From: Thermodesulfovibrionales bacterium
GTDB taxonomy: Bacteria; Nitrospirota; Thermodesulfovibrionia; Thermodesulfovibrionales; SM23-35
Assembly: GCA_030019415.1 (NCBI GenBank)
Contig: JASEEX010000011.1
Coordinates: forward strand, 1-48,202
Length of the DNA: 48,202 nucleotides
Direction: 5' to 3'
Shown one piece after another: positions 34,536-43,972 of the stretch. Position numbers and translations under genes: made by a program. The notes beneath the pieces were generated by a model. The model had not been told where the DNA came from. It was given only the letters and a program-made list of their open reading frames with translations, and ran no database searches. How positions within the stretch are numbered: the stretch's first letter is position 1; every line of letters starts with the position of its first letter.

Positions 34536-35416
34536 AAAGGGTGGTATGGTTAATCGAGGCGATTTTACTTCTCGCTCTCTCCATACCGCTGGCAATCCTG
34601 CCCTATAGATGCTCGATAAAGGCAGGTGAGTCTCTCGGCCTTCTACTTTTCTACGCATGGAGAAGCAGAAGAAGGGTAGCTATCGAGAACCTTAAAAGAG
34701 CCATATTATCTAAGGCGCTTACCATATCAGACGGGGTAGAAAAAACTATCAAGGACTTTTTCAAAAATTTTGGAAGGTCCTTTGCAGAAGTCATAAAGCT
34801 CTACTACGGATTTGGTAAAAGGATAATAGATTCGGTGGAGATCGAGGGTACCGAAAATTTAAATGGCGCTCAATCAAGGGGAAGAGGGATTTTGTTCGTA
34901 ACAGGCCACTGCGGAAACTGGGAGCTCATGGCAATTGCCACAGCAGTGAAACTCTCAGGTATAGCCATCGTAGCGAGACGAATTAATAATCCTTATATTA
35001 ACAGATTCATTGAGGACGCAAGGCAGAGATATGGCAACAGTCTGATCTATAAGCAGGGAGCACTGAAGGGCATTATGGATAGATTGAAGAAAGGCGGTAG
35101 TGTTGGGGTCCTTATGGATCAGGCTGTTTTGCCCAATGAAGGGTATGTAATAGATTTTCTCGGCAGGCGTGCATGGACAACAAAGATGCCTGCCCTCATA
35201 GCAAGAAAGACTGGTGCAGCAGTTCTGCCCGCATTCATACACAGAACTGATAAAGGTCACAAAATTAAAATATATCCAGAGGTAAAATTATCAAACATTA
35301 ATGGGGAAGATTCGATACTTGAAGATACAAAAATATTTTCTGAACATATAGAAAGATACATAAAGGAATACCCCTCAGAATGGCTCTGGATTCATAGGAG
35401 GTGGAAGAGGGTATAA
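34532..35416 (+). CDS. Lysophospholipid/lipid A acyltransferase (LpxL/HtrB family)
   Basis: This 294-residue inner-membrane protein starts with a membrane anchor (VVWLIEAILLLALSIPLAILP), then the family motifs FFKNFGRSFAEVIKLYYG, the catalytic His-x4-Glu in VTGHCGNWELMA, RRINNPYINRFIEDARQRYG, MDQAVLPNEGYVIDFLGRRAWTTKMPALIA, and a final WLWIHRRWKR. In Gram-negatives it adds secondary acyl chains to lipid A or a related lipid. It is translationally coupled to the Lon-like protease gene upstream. The precise acyl acceptor cannot be told from sequence. Confidence 0.88.
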   Translation: MKRVVWLIEAILLLALSIPLAILPYRCSIKAGESLGLLLFYAWRSRRRVAIENLKRAILSKALTISDGVEKTIKDFFKNFGRSFAEVIKLYYGFGKRIIDSVEIEGTENLNGAQSRGRGILFVTGHCGNWELMAIATAVKLSGIAIVARRINNPYINRFIEDARQRYGNSLIYKQGALKGIMDRLKKGGSVGVLMDQAVLPNEGYVIDFLGRRAWTTKMPALIARKTGAAVLPAFIHRTDKGHKIKIYPEVKLSNINGEDSILEDTKIFSEHIERYIKEYPSEWLWIHRRWKRV

Positions 35417-35470
35417 TATAATCTTTAGAGAAGTTATGATAAACTGATAAATGTACTAAATGTTTTCAAT

Positions 35471-35509
35471 TGTCATTGCGAGCACCCAAAGGGTGCGTGG
35501 CAATCTCAT
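35471..35509. repeat. Partial tgtcattgcgag palindrome upstream of asd
   Basis: It begins tgtcattgcgag and ends with tggcaatctca, with a gcacccaaagggtgc hairpin inside. It is a relative of the elements at 14475 and 22765. An in-frame ATG at 35470 would read through it, but the ribosome binding site lies further downstream, so the repeat is probably the leader of asd. Confidence 0.8.
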
Positions 35510-35535
35510 TTTTCAGAGGCAAGAGGGAAGAAGAG

Positions 35536-36555
35536 ATGCTGAGGAAGAAAGAAAGATATGTCGTTGCTGTTGTAGGGGCAACCGGGGCTGTTGGCAATGA
35601 GATGGTTACAGCGCTCGAGGAAAGAGACTTTCCAGTAGAAATGCTCAGACTCTTTGCATCAGAGCGTTCTGAAGGGAAGATTATGGAGTTCAGGGCAGCG
35701 GAGATTCCTGTTGAAACCCTGAAGGAGAATTCCTTTGAAGGTGTTGATATTGCCCTTTTCTCAGCAGGTGCAGAGAAGTCAAAGACATGGGCACCAGCGG
35801 CCGTTAGGTCCGGCTGTATCGTAATTGACAATTCAAGCTGCTGGAGGATGGATCCAGAGGTTCCCCTCGTTGTACCAGAGGTTAACCCCGATGACCTAAA
35901 GTGGCATAGGGGTATAATAGCGAACCCGAACTGCTCAACAATACAGATGGTGGTTGTGTTGAAGCCAATACATGATGTGGCAAGGATAAAAAGGGTTGTT
36001 GTAACAACCTTTCAGTCTGTCTCGGGGACTGGTCAGAAGGCTATGGATGAACTATTACAGCAGACAGCGGCTCTACTCAATTTTGAGGAGATCAAATGTA
36101 ATGTCTATCCTCACCAGATAGCATTTAATGTCCTTCCACATATAGATAAGTTTCTTGACAGCGGCTATACAAAGGAAGAGATGAAGATGGTAAATGAGAC
36201 AAGAAAGATTATGGGGGATAACTCAATAAGAATAACGGCAACAACAGTGAGGGTGTCTGTATTCAGAGGCCATTCGGAGAGTGTGAATATAGAGACGGAG
36301 AAAAAACTTACTGCCAATGAGGTGAGGGCGATTCTTTCAAGGGCCCCTGGCGTAGTAGTTTTTGATGCCCCGCATAAGAATGTCTATCCCTTTCCTATCA
36401 ATGTAGCTGGCAAGGATGAGACATATGTTGGAAGGATAAGAGAGGATGAATCTATAGAAAAGGGTATAAACATGTGGATAGTTGCAGACAATCTAAGGAA
36501 AGGAGCTGCCCTGAATGCAGTGCAGATAGCAGAAAGGCTGATTGAGATGACATGA
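35536..36555 (+). CDS. asd: Aspartate-semialdehyde dehydrogenase
   Basis: Asd reduces aspartyl phosphate to the semialdehyde that feeds DapA, threonine and methionine synthesis. From ATG 35536 (339 residues) it has the NADP motif VVGATGAVGNEM at residues 12-23, IDNSSCWRM, the catalytic Cys133 in NPNCSTIQM, VSGTGQKAMDEL and the RGHSESVNIET segment. An upstream start at 35470 would add 22 residues derived from a palindromic repeat and is rejected because gagggaagaagag lies right before 35536. It ends overlapping the next gene start by 4 bases. Confidence 0.96.
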   Translation: MLRKKERYVVAVVGATGAVGNEMVTALEERDFPVEMLRLFASERSEGKIMEFRAAEIPVETLKENSFEGVDIALFSAGAEKSKTWAPAAVRSGCIVIDNSSCWRMDPEVPLVVPEVNPDDLKWHRGIIANPNCSTIQMVVVLKPIHDVARIKRVVVTTFQSVSGTGQKAMDELLQQTAALLNFEEIKCNVYPHQIAFNVLPHIDKFLDSGYTKEEMKMVNETRKIMGDNSIRITATTVRVSVFRGHSESVNIETEKKLTANEVRAILSRAPGVVVFDAPHKNVYPFPINVAGKDETYVGRIREDESIEKGINMWIVADNLRKGAALNAVQIAERLIEMT

Positions 36556-37895
36556 TGCAAAGTGTTGATTATATTATTCACGCCGATTATGTCCTTCCTA
36601 TGGATGAAAGGCTTACTGTTATAAAGGATGGTGCAATTGCTGTAAAAGGCACCCAGATACTCGAGGTCGGGACCTCTGAAGGGATTTTCAGAAAATATGC
36701 CTCAAGGGCCATAATCAGTGGGAGAGAAAATGTTGTATTTCCAGGACTGATCAATACCCATACACACGCAGCAATGGTCTATTTCAGGGGGATAGCTGAT
36801 GACCTGCCTTTAAGAGAATGGCTTGAAAATCATGTATGGCCGGCAGAGAATAGATGGCTCAGCCCTGGATTCATTTCAGATGCAGTAGAGCTTGCCTGCC
36901 TCGAGATGCTCAAGGGAGGGGTTACAACTTATAACGATATGTACTTCTACGAGGATGCTGCGGCTGAGGCTACAAAGAAAGTGGGTATGAGGGCTGTTTT
37001 AGGCGCTGGCATTCTGGATTTCCCGACAAAATCTGCCAGCACTGCAGATGAGTACTTTGCCAATGCAGAGTCTTTTATAAAGGACTGGAAGGGAGACAAT
37101 TTGATAACTCCCTGTATTGCCCCTCATGCACTTTACACATGTGGCCCCGAGACATTAAAGAGGGCGAGGCATGTTGCTGATACTTATGATGTCCCGATTC
37201 ACATACATCTTTCCGAAACAAGATGGGAGGTGGAGGAGATTAGAAAAAGATACAGTATGATGCCTGTGGAATATCTTGACAGCCTCGGCTTTCTTGATGA
37301 GAGAGTTCTCGCTGCTCATTGTGTCTGGCTGACGGATCCAGAGATTAAGATACTTGCTCAAAAAGGAGTTGGCGTTTCTCACTGTATCGAGAGCAACCTC
37401 AAACTCTCTTCGGGAATTGCACCCGTGGTCAGTATGTTGAAGGCTGGAGTGAAGGTGACATTTGGCACGGATGGTGCCGCAAGCAATAATGATTTAAATA
37501 TCCTGAGCGAGATGTCCACAGCCGCAAAGCTTCACAAGGCTTACTCAGAAGACCCAACCGCCCTTGATGCGAAAACAGCCCTTCTTATGGCCACAAGATG
37601 GGGAGCCGAGGTTCTGGGTCTTGGAAGGGCCACAGGAAGTATTGAGGAGGGTAGGGCTGCAGACCTTGTCATGGCTAATCTCAACAAACCGCATCTTACA
37701 CCAATGTACAATATCTACTCTCACATAGTTTATTCAATGAGGCCATCAGATGTGGAAATGGTAATGGTTGATGGGAGGGTGGTTGTTAACGATGGGAAAC
37801 TCACGACCGCAGATGAGTCAGAAATTCTTTATAAGGCCAAAGAATGGTGCAAAAAGATTTCTACATCTCCCTTCTTCCCTCAAGGGCCTTACTGA
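36552..37895 (+). CDS. mtaD: 5-methylthioadenosine/S-adenosylhomocysteine deaminase (amidohydrolase)
   Basis: This 447-residue amidohydrolase has the metal-binding NTHTHAAMVYFRGIADDLPL, the HIHLSETRWEVEE substrate-recognition motif, AAHCVWLTDPEI, SHCIESNLKLSSG and FGTDGAASNNDLNILSEM, a set typical of MTA/SAH deaminases that turn methylthioadenosine or S-adenosylhomocysteine into inosine analogues. All zinc-type histidines and the final Asp are present. It is translationally coupled to asd. It runs 35 bases into the 3' end of recR on the other strand. A guanine- or cytosine-type deaminase is less likely because the motif matches MtaD. Confidence 0.9.
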   Translation: MMQSVDYIIHADYVLPMDERLTVIKDGAIAVKGTQILEVGTSEGIFRKYASRAIISGRENVVFPGLINTHTHAAMVYFRGIADDLPLREWLENHVWPAENRWLSPGFISDAVELACLEMLKGGVTTYNDMYFYEDAAAEATKKVGMRAVLGAGILDFPTKSASTADEYFANAESFIKDWKGDNLITPCIAPHALYTCGPETLKRARHVADTYDVPIHIHLSETRWEVEEIRKRYSMMPVEYLDSLGFLDERVLAAHCVWLTDPEIKILAQKGVGVSHCIESNLKLSSGIAPVVSMLKAGVKVTFGTDGAASNNDLNILSEMSTAAKLHKAYSEDPTALDAKTALLMATRWGAEVLGLGRATGSIEEGRAADLVMANLNKPHLTPMYNIYSHIVYSMRPSDVEMVMVDGRVVVNDGKLTTADESEILYKAKEWCKKISTSPFFPQGPY

Positions 37896-38454
37896 GCGTC
37901 ACCTCATCTGCAAACTCGATATCTCCACCCATTGGCAGGCCATAAGCAATCCGCGTGACTTTAACATCAAAGGGTTTCAGTAGCTCTCTGATATACTGGG
38001 CAGTCATTTCGCCTTTGGTATTAGGATTTGTTGCAAGGATTACCTCTTTTATTTCATCTTTCTCGACCCTTTTCATAAGCTCCCTTATCTTTAGCCTCTC
38101 AGGGGTTATGCCATCTATTGGAGAGAGTGCGCCTAAAAGTGTATGGTAGAGCCCTTTGAAGCTACCCGTCCTCTCAATAACGAGTATATTGCTCGGCTCC
38201 TCTACGACACAGAGTTTACTTCTGTCCCTTGAGCTGTTACTGCATATACCGCAAATCTCAGTCTCTGTGATGTTGAAACACTCACTGCAGAACCTTGCCT
38301 TCTCCTTTACTTCATTTATTGCCCTCGAGATACCTTTTGCGTCTTCCTCGGTCATGGCGAGTATAAAGAATGCAAGCCTCTGTGCAGTCTTCCTGCCTAT
38401 GCCGGGAAGCTTTGTTAATTCTTGTATGAGATTTTCTATAATACCTTCTTCCAT
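37861..38454 (-). CDS. recR: Recombination mediator RecR
   Basis: RecR (197 residues) acts with RecF/RecO to load RecA at gaps. It has a helix-hairpin-helix LTKLPGIGRKTAQRLAFFIL (residues 13-32), a four-cysteine zinc finger (CSECFNITETEICGIC), the Toprim domain with CVVEEPSNILVIERTGSFKGLYHTLLG and GGDIEFADEVTLSKALEGR at the C-terminus. It is last in the dnaX-ebfC-recR series. Its 3' end overlaps mtaD by 35 bases in convergent orientation. Confidence 0.96.
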   Translation of the reverse strand: MEEGIIENLIQELTKLPGIGRKTAQRLAFFILAMTEEDAKGISRAINEVKEKARFCSECFNITETEICGICSNSSRDRSKLCVVEEPSNILVIERTGSFKGLYHTLLGALSPIDGITPERLKIRELMKRVEKDEIKEVILATNPNTKGEMTAQYIRELLKPFDVKVTRIAYGLPMGGDIEFADEVTLSKALEGRREM

Positions 38455-38461
38455 TTTAGTT

Positions 38462-38490
38462 TCGACTAATGACTATTGACTGATACTGTC
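38462..38490. repeat. Heptad-type tract upstream of recR
   Basis: The short gap between ebfC and recR holds cgactaatgactattgactgatactgtc, with three ttgact/atgact-type units. It matches the units in the TrmN6-like gene (30497-30592). Confidence 0.6.
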
Positions 38491-38497
38491 TTTTGTG

Positions 38498-38839
38498 TCA
38501 TTTCCCAAAAATGTTTCCTAATCCCCCGAGTCCTGGAAGCTGCAACCCTCCTGTCAGTTTTGACATTTCACCGCTGACCATCTCATGAGCACGGCGTAAG
38601 GCCTCATTTGCTGCTGCAATGATGAGGTCCTGAAGCATTTCAACGTCATCAGGATTCACAACTTCCTTCTCTATCTTTAGAGATACGAGTTCACCTGCAC
38701 CGTTTGCAACGGCTGTAACCATGCCGCCCCCTGCTGTTGCCTCAACGGTCTTTGTCTTTGCCTCTTCCTGCATCCTCATCATTTCGGCCTGAAGCCTCTG
38801 GGCCTCACGCATTATGTTTCCAAGCATCTTTTTCGACAT
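38498..38839 (-). CDS. ebfC: Nucleoid-associated protein YbaB/EbfC
   Basis: The protein (about 113 residues) has the NIMREAQRLQAEMMRMQEEA helix, the VEATAGGGMVTAVANGAGELVSLKI core and the Gly-rich GGLQLPGLGGLGNIFG tail typical of YbaB/EbfC, a dimeric DNA-binding protein. The frame extends upstream to 38872, but ATG 38839 has ggagg in the right position. It is between dnaX and recR, the usual place. Its function in this organism is unstudied; DNA binding is inferred from homologues. Confidence 0.93.
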   Translation of the reverse strand: MSKKMLGNIMREAQRLQAEMMRMQEEAKTKTVEATAGGGMVTAVANGAGELVSLKIEKEVVNPDDVEMLQDLIIAAANEALRRAHEMVSGEMSKLTGGLQLPGLGGLGNIFGK

Positions 38840-38855
38840 CTCATCCTCCATCTCC

Positions 38856-38945
38856 AAATCACCAATAACCAATAATCAAACACCAAGTAAGCTCCGCTCA
38901 TCAAACAATGTTTGGTTATTATAATTTGGTTATTGGTTATTATTT
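38856..38945. repeat. aataacca-type repeat between dnaX and ebfC
   Basis: Left arm caccaataaccaataatcaaacacc (38863-38884 region) and right arm tttggttattataatttggttattgg (38911-38938 region) are inverse complements around a short gctccgctcat loop. The right arm, read on the minus strand, provides the last codons (Asn-Asn-Asn-Gln) and the stop of dnaX. It is the same family as at 11131 and 22690. Confidence 0.85.
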
Positions 38946-40456
38946 TTTATAGGAATTACCTCTACAATCCTCCCCTCAAAGAGTTCGAGGGCCTCTTTAA
39001 TAATTGGCTCTTCCATCACCTTTTCCTTCAGGTCTTTTTTACTTATTTTCTTTTCTTTTACAGTCTCTATCTTTACCTTGACCTCTGTCCCGATTTCTTC
39101 CGAAAAAATCCGTTCTATCACTTTCAGATTTTTTCCAATAGAGTCGGCAAAGAGTGAATCACCGCCATTCAGAATGATGTTCAGCTCATCTCCATTAAGT
39201 TTAAACTCTGCCCTCGATAGCTTAGAGGCAAGGGGTACATCCATCTTTTTTATAGCCCTTTCCCAGAAACTCTCTCCTTCAAGTTCAGGGGACACGTATT
39301 TTTTGACCTCAGGCAATGAATCTCTTATACGTGCCTCTATATTTTCCAGGATCTCTTTCAGGGGTTTAATGTTGCTTAAGAAACTTGCCTTGATAAGAGA
39401 CATCTCGAGGGCAAGCCGTGGCGACGATGCATTTCTAACATCTATCTCTGTCTTCATTATTTCTGAGAGTAAAAGGGTGAGCTGGTCTTCGGATGTCCTG
39501 CCAACGATATCTTTTATCACGTCCATCTCCTCTTTACCTAAATCGAGTACTTCCTCTGGCTTTTTTATTACACTTGCAACCAGCAGATCTCTGAAGAACT
39601 GGACGAGCTCTTTTGTAAAGGATTTGATATCGGTACCCTTTTCAACAAGCTCCTCGATAATCTTCAGTATCTCCTCTCTCTTCCCTTCAATAAGTGCTGC
39701 TGATATCTGGGAAAGGAGTCCAAAGCCTGTTATCCCGAGTAGGTCTTTAACATCAGACTCCTTTATATCAGATGAGAAGGATGAGAGTTGCTCCAGGATT
39801 GTGAGTGAATCCCGGAGGCTTCCGTCAGCAGCCCTTGTAATCAATTCCAGTGCCGGGGCAGAGATGTTTATACCCTCGGCATGGGATATCTTTTTTAGCC
39901 TTTCCTTTATCTCCTGACCGGGTATTCTCCTGAAGGGTAGATGCTGACAACGTGAAAGTACGGTTGGTGGAATCTTTTTGGGAGCTGTTGTAGCGAGGAC
40001 AAAAACAACATGGGGTGGTGGTTCTTCAAGGGTTTTCAATAGCGCATTGAATGCAGCATCCGAGAGCATATGAGATTCGTCAATGATATAGACCTTATAT
40101 CTTCCGCCTGAGGGTGCATATTTTACCCTCTCCCTGAGATCTCTTATGTCATTGACGCTGTTATTCGATGCACCATCTATCTCCATCACATCAACGGAGT
40201 AACCATCTGTTATCGATATGCATGATATGCATGTATCACATGGATTAGACGCTGGTCCATTCTTACAGTTCAACGCCTTCGCGAGTATCCTCGCTGTGGA
40301 GGTTTTACCCACACCTCTCGGTCCAGAGAAGAGATAGGCATGCGCAACCTTTCCTTGATCTACCGAATTTTTAAGGATTCGGATTATGGGTTCCTGGCCA
40401 ATGAGGTCATCAAACCCCTGAGGCCTCCACTTCCTTGCCAGTACTAAATAGCTCAT
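38930..40456 (-). CDS. dnaX: DNA polymerase III subunit gamma/tau (DnaX)
   Basis: DnaX is the ATPase of the clamp loader. The 508-residue protein has KWRPQGFDDLIGQEPII, the Walker A LFSGPRGVGKTSTARILAKAL, four zinc cysteines in CKNGPASNPCDTCISC, the Walker B-like YKVYIIDESHMLSDAAFNALLKTLEEPP and sensor-like PTVLSRCQHL, then domain III helices. The C-terminal tau-specific part is short. No programmed frameshift motif is evident, but it cannot be excluded. ATG at 40456. The gene ends in a repeat-derived NNNQ-stop. The order SRP RNA-dnaX-ebfC-recR is a widely conserved arrangement. Confidence 0.96.
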   Translation of the reverse strand: MSYLVLARKWRPQGFDDLIGQEPIIRILKNSVDQGKVAHAYLFSGPRGVGKTSTARILAKALNCKNGPASNPCDTCISCISITDGYSVDVMEIDGASNNSVNDIRDLRERVKYAPSGGRYKVYIIDESHMLSDAAFNALLKTLEEPPPHVVFVLATTAPKKIPPTVLSRCQHLPFRRIPGQEIKERLKKISHAEGINISAPALELITRAADGSLRDSLTILEQLSSFSSDIKESDVKDLLGITGFGLLSQISAALIEGKREEILKIIEELVEKGTDIKSFTKELVQFFRDLLVASVIKKPEEVLDLGKEEMDVIKDIVGRTSEDQLTLLLSEIMKTEIDVRNASSPRLALEMSLIKASFLSNIKPLKEILENIEARIRDSLPEVKKYVSPELEGESFWERAIKKMDVPLASKLSRAEFKLNGDELNIILNGGDSLFADSIGKNLKVIERIFSEEIGTEVKVKIETVKEKKISKKDLKEKVMEEPIIKEALELFEGRIVEVIPIKNNNQ

Positions 40457-40496
40457 AAAAAAGTTGTAAGTTTAAAGTTTTGATAACTTCTTTGTG

Positions 40497-40605
40497 CAGC
40501 CAGGGAAAGACCTCCTATGTCACACAGATAAAGTGCTTACCGCTGCTTCCTTCCGGACCTGACGAGGTTCACACATATCCGTTGCATAGTGCCATCCCCT
40601 GGCTA
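40497..40605 (-). ncRNA. ffs: Signal recognition particle RNA (bacterial small type, 4.5S-like)
   Basis: On the minus strand the RNA runs from tagccagggg to ccctggctgc, whose ends pair. It contains the apical hairpin gtcaggtccggaaggaagcagc, the hallmark of the Ffh-binding domain, with its conserved internal loops (split here: gtcaggtccggaa and gaagcagcggtaa). Total about 109 nt. It lies 13 bases from tRNA-Ser and about 40 from dnaX. It pairs with Ffh to target membrane proteins. Confidence 0.95.
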
Positions 40606-40618
40606 CAGAAAGACGTGA

Positions 40619-40712
40619 TGGCGGAGAGAGAGGGATTTGAACCCTCGGTAAGGCTTTTAGGCCCCACACACGATTTCCAGTCGTGCCCCTTCGGCCTCTC
40701 GGGCATCTCTCC
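40619..40712 (-). tRNA. tRNA-Ser (GGA)
   Basis: The class II tRNA has acceptor ggagaga/tctctcc, discriminator G and encoded CCA. The anticodon loop ctggaaa carries GGA within cacga/tcgtg. A long variable arm (gtggggcctaaaagcctt-type) and T-loop ttcaaat follow. It is upstream of the SRP RNA on the same strand. Confidence 0.95.
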
Positions 40713-41048
40713 ACAATCTCTGTGATCTCTAGGCCCTATGTATAAAGGACAACAGATTTATCAGAGTTGGCTATCAAATTCTTACTTAAGATTAATGAAA
40801 AGGCAGCTATAAAATCAAGGTTATCTATGAGAGAGGTAAGCATCACTTTTTCCGTGATAAGGTTAACCATCAATCTATGAACGGCAATAAATGGCAGGAT
40901 ACAGTATTTTCGCTCATTCTCGTCCCGCACTATGTCATAGTGCGGGACTCCGAGGCTTTTGCCTCTTATTAATAAATTCTCAATGGACTATCGGCAAAAG
41001 AATCCGCTCAAACACTATATCCTGCCATAACGGAATTGGAGATGCTTC
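40713..41048. other. Intergenic region between tRNA-Ser and gatB
   Basis: About 335 bases with no gene I can support. Its right half is the inverted-repeat element at 40892-41027. The left half (40736-40890) is AT-rich with stops in all frames, and may contain the promoter for tRNA-Ser, SRP RNA and dnaX on the minus strand; no strong -35/-10 pair was found. Confidence 0.5.
40892..41027. repeat. MITE-like element with terminal inverted repeats
   Basis: The ends tggcaggatacag (40892-40904) and ctatatcctgcca (41015-41027) are near-perfect inverse complements, 10 of the outermost bases exact. The 136-base interior codes for nothing and contains a perfect 13-bp hairpin gtcccgcactatg / catagtgcgggac with a one-base loop at 40921-40947. 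No clear target-site duplication was identified. Confidence 0.65.
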
Positions 41049-42503
41049 CTATGAGAGTTTTTTCTTTAGTAGCTCGTTTACCATCTTAGGGTTTGCTTTG
41101 CCTTTAGTCAACTTCATAACCTGTCCTACAAAGAATCCGATGAGCTTTTCCTCGCCTGCTCTAAACCTCTCTACTTCTTTCGGGTGCATTGCAATCACAT
41201 CATCAATGGCCTTATCTATTGCGGCCTCATCACTTATTTGTTCAAGTCCCTTGTCCCTTACAATGTCTTCTGCATCTTTTCCAGTCTTGTACATTTCCTC
41301 AAAGACCGTCTTTGCTATCTTCCCGCTAATAGTGCCCTTTTCTATGAGTTTGAACATGTCAACAAGTTGTTTCGGTTTCAGGGTACACCCTTCGATAGAT
41401 TTATTCTCCTCATTTAATAATCTCATTAACTCAACCATAATCCAGTTTGAGACAGCCTTTGGCTGTCCTCCGAGCCTGACGGCCTCCTCATACCAATCAG
41501 CAAGGGGCCTTTCTGATGTAAGCAGGTCAGCATCATATTCGGCAAGCCCATATTCAGAGACAAAACGTTTTCTCTTTATATCGGGTAGTTCTGGAAGGGA
41601 TGCCTGTATCTCATCAATCCATTTCTGGTCAACTATTATTGGTACAAGGTCTGGCTCGGGGAAATACCTATAGTCATGTGCCTCTTCCTTTGTTCTCATG
41701 GACTCTGTTATCCCTCTCTCCGAGTTCCATAGCCTTGTCTCCTGCTTAATCTTTCCACCCTCCTCAAGAATCTTTACCTGGCGCTTTATCTCGTATTCAA
41801 GGGCCTTCTCAACAAATTTAAAGGAATTAAGATTTTTGATCTCTGTCTTTACACCAAATTCTTTCTGTTCCGCAGGCCTCACAGATACATTAGCATCGCA
41901 CCTCAGGGAGCCCTGCTCCATATTCCCATCACAGACTCCAAGATATCGTAGGATTGTCCTTAGCTTTTTCATATACTCCATCGCTTCCCTGGGGCTTCTG
42001 ATATCCGGCTCGGAGACTATCTCCATAAGCGGGACCCCTGCCCTGTTTAAATCAACGAGGCTGTAATTGCCCTCACCCTCATGTATGGTCTTACCAGCAT
42101 CCTCTTCCATATGGATCCTGATAATACCAATCCTTTTTATTTCTCCATCAACGGCGATCTCTACATATCCATGCTCGCATATCGGAAGCTCATACTGGGT
42201 GATCTGGTATCCCTTTGGAAGATCAGGGTAAAAGTAATTCTTCCTCGCAAACCTGCTATATGGAGAAATTTTGCAGTTCATTGTGAGACCCGTCTTTATG
42301 ATAAACTCAAGGGCCTTTTTATTTAAAACGGGAAGTGCCCCTGGCATTCCGATACATACTGGACATGTCTGTGTATCTGGCTCTGAGCCGAATTTTGTTG
42401 AACAACTACAGAATATCTTTGTGTCTGTGAGCATCTGTGCATGAACCTCAAGACCGATGACTGCTTCGTATTTCAGGACGTTGATAATATCTACGTCCTT
42501 CAT
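41049..42503 (-). CDS. gatB: Aspartyl/glutamyl-tRNA amidotransferase subunit B
   Basis: GatB (484 residues) binds misacylated Glu-tRNA(Gln) or Asp-tRNA(Asn) and activates it for amidation. Motifs are [21 protein letters not shown], the zinc cysteines in CSCSTKFG and QTCPVC, the [12 protein letters not shown]-like [46 protein letters not shown], and the C-terminal YqeY tail [34 protein letters not shown]. It overlaps gatA by 4 bases. gatC is not adjacent. The need for this complex implies no AsnRS or GlnRS, or their replacement, which the window cannot tell. Confidence 0.97.
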   Translation of the reverse strand: MKDVDIINVLKYEAVIGLEVHAQMLTDTKIFCSCSTKFGSEPDTQTCPVCIGMPGALPVLNKKALEFIIKTGLTMNCKISPYSRFARKNYFYPDLPKGYQITQYELPICEHGYVEIAVDGEIKRIGIIRIHMEEDAGKTIHEGEGNYSLVDLNRAGVPLMEIVSEPDIRSPREAMEYMKKLRTILRYLGVCDGNMEQGSLRCDANVSVRPAEQKEFGVKTEIKNLNSFKFVEKALEYEIKRQVKILEEGGKIKQETRLWNSERGITESMRTKEEAHDYRYFPEPDLVPIIVDQKWIDEIQASLPELPDIKRKRFVSEYGLAEYDADLLTSERPLADWYEEAVRLGGQPKAVSNWIMVELMRLLNEENKSIEGCTLKPKQLVDMFKLIEKGTISGKIAKTVFEEMYKTGKDAEDIVRDKGLEQISDEAAIDKAIDDVIAMHPKEVERFRAGEEKLIGFFVGQVMKLTKGKANPKMVNELLKKKLS

Positions 42504-43960
42504 AAATTCGGCCTCCTCTTATGCCACTCTGTTGCCTGCTCGTAGGCATATGCGACCTTTAAGATTGATTCTTCATCGAAATGCCTTCCTATAAGTTGCA
42601 ATCCAATGGGCAGATTATTTGATGTAAACCCGCAAGGTATTGATATCCCGGGCACTCCAGCGAGGTTAACGGAAATCGTGAATATGTCGGACAGGTACAT
42701 CTGAAGTGGGTCAGCGATCTTTTCTCCGAGTTTGAATGCCGCAGTGGGTGATGTAGGCGTGACAATAACATCCACAACCTGAAAGGCCTTTTCAAAATCC
42801 TTTTTTATGAGCGTTCTCACCTGCTGTGCCTTCCGGTAGTATGCCTCATAGTATCCTGATGAAAGGGCATATGTGCCGAGCATGATTCTTCTTTTGACCT
42901 CTGCACCAAACCCATTAGCCCTTGTATTCATATATGTATCTACAAGATCTTTTCCTTCTACCCTCAAGCCGTATCTCATACCATCATATCTTGCGAGGTT
43001 GGATGAGGCCTCTGAGGTAGCGAGGACATAGTATGTTGCAACAGCGTACCCTGTATGGGGCAGAGATACCTCAACAGAGATTGCTCCGAGGGATTCGAGG
43101 TTCTTGATTGCCTCTTTCACCGAGACCTCTACCTCTCTGTCCATACCTTCAATAAAGTATTCCTTTGGAACACCTATTTTTATCCCCTTGATCTCTTGAC
43201 CGAGGACTGCTGTGAAATCAGGTACTGGTAGGGGCGCTGATGTGGAGTCGAGGGGGTCATGGCCTGAGATAATATTCATCAATATTACGGCATCTCTCAC
43301 ATTCTTGGTGATAGGCCCTATCTGGTCAAGGGATGATGCAAAGGCAACAAGGCCATATCTTGATACCCGGCCATAAGTTGGCTTTAATCCGACGACTCCA
43401 CATAAAGCCGCAGGCTGTCTGATTGAGCCTCCCGTGTCAGAGCCTAATGCCGCAATGCATTCATCTGAAGCAACTGCAGAAGCAGAGCCGCCGCTTGAGC
43501 CCCCTGGTATCCTCTCCAGATTCCAGGGATTCCTCGTGACCTGAAACCCTGAGTTCTCTGTTGATGAGCCCATTGCAAATTCATCCATGTTTGTCTTTCC
43601 AATAAGTACGTACCCCTGCTCAATTAGTCTTGATGTAGCAGTACTTTCATACGGTGATATGAAATTTGATAATATTTTTGATGAACAGGTTGTAAGGATG
43701 CCTTTTGTGCAGATGTTGTCCTTGATGGCAAGAGGGATCCCGATTAGAGGCCCGGTAACCTTTGTTTTTTCGGTGATCTCCTTCTCCACTTCCTCAGCCA
43801 TCTTAAAGGCCTCATCTCTTGTTATGGTAACAAAGGCCTTTACCCTTTCCTCAACAGCATCTACCCTTTCATAAAGGGATCTGACTAAGTCCTTAACAGA
43901 GATCTCCTTTCTATCGAGCAGATTCCTTGCCTCTGAAATCGTAAGACTGTAAAGCTTCAA
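42500..43960 (-). CDS. gatA: Aspartyl/glutamyl-tRNA amidotransferase subunit A
   Basis: GatA (486 residues) is the glutaminase that supplies ammonia to GatB. The amidase-signature catalytic triad is intact: Lys80 in [14 protein letters not shown], Ser155 in [13 protein letters not shown] and nucleophile Ser179 in [15 protein letters not shown]. The C-terminal half contains [14 protein letters not shown] and QLIGRHFDE. The length is typical. It begins 12 bases after the epimerase stop and overlaps gatB, so it may be co-transcribed with an unrelated sugar-nucleotide gene. Confidence 0.97.
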   Translation of the reverse strand: MKLYSLTISEARNLLDRKEISVKDLVRSLYERVDAVEERVKAFVTITRDEAFKMAEEVEKEITEKTKVTGPLIGIPLAIKDNICTKGILTTCSSKILSNFISPYESTATSRLIEQGYVLIGKTNMDEFAMGSSTENSGFQVTRNPWNLERIPGGSSGGSASAVASDECIAALGSDTGGSIRQPAALCGVVGLKPTYGRVSRYGLVAFASSLDQIGPITKNVRDAVILMNIISGHDPLDSTSAPLPVPDFTAVLGQEIKGIKIGVPKEYFIEGMDREVEVSVKEAIKNLESLGAISVEVSLPHTGYAVATYYVLATSEASSNLARYDGMRYGLRVEGKDLVDTYMNTRANGFGAEVKRRIMLGTYALSSGYYEAYYRKAQQVRTLIKKDFEKAFQVVDVIVTPTSPTAAFKLGEKIADPLQMYLSDIFTISVNLAGVPGISIPCGFTSNNLPIGLQLIGRHFDEESILKVAYAYEQATEWHKRRPNL

Positions 43961-43972
43961 TCTTTTCTCCTA

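Noticed and set aside
35470-35535. N-terminal extension of asd
   Set aside because: The 22 codons are encoded by a palindromic repeat; a good ribosome binding site and the expected N-terminus are at 35536.
39078-39917. 279-codon plus-strand frame opposite dnaX
   Set aside because: Ser/Ile/Phe-rich composition is typical of a shadow antisense to a real gene; dnaX has full motifs on the other strand.
40891-41673. 260-codon plus-strand frame opposite gatB and the MITE-like element
   Set aside because: It starts inside an inverted-repeat element and runs antisense to gatB, with low-complexity Ser/Phe composition and no motif.
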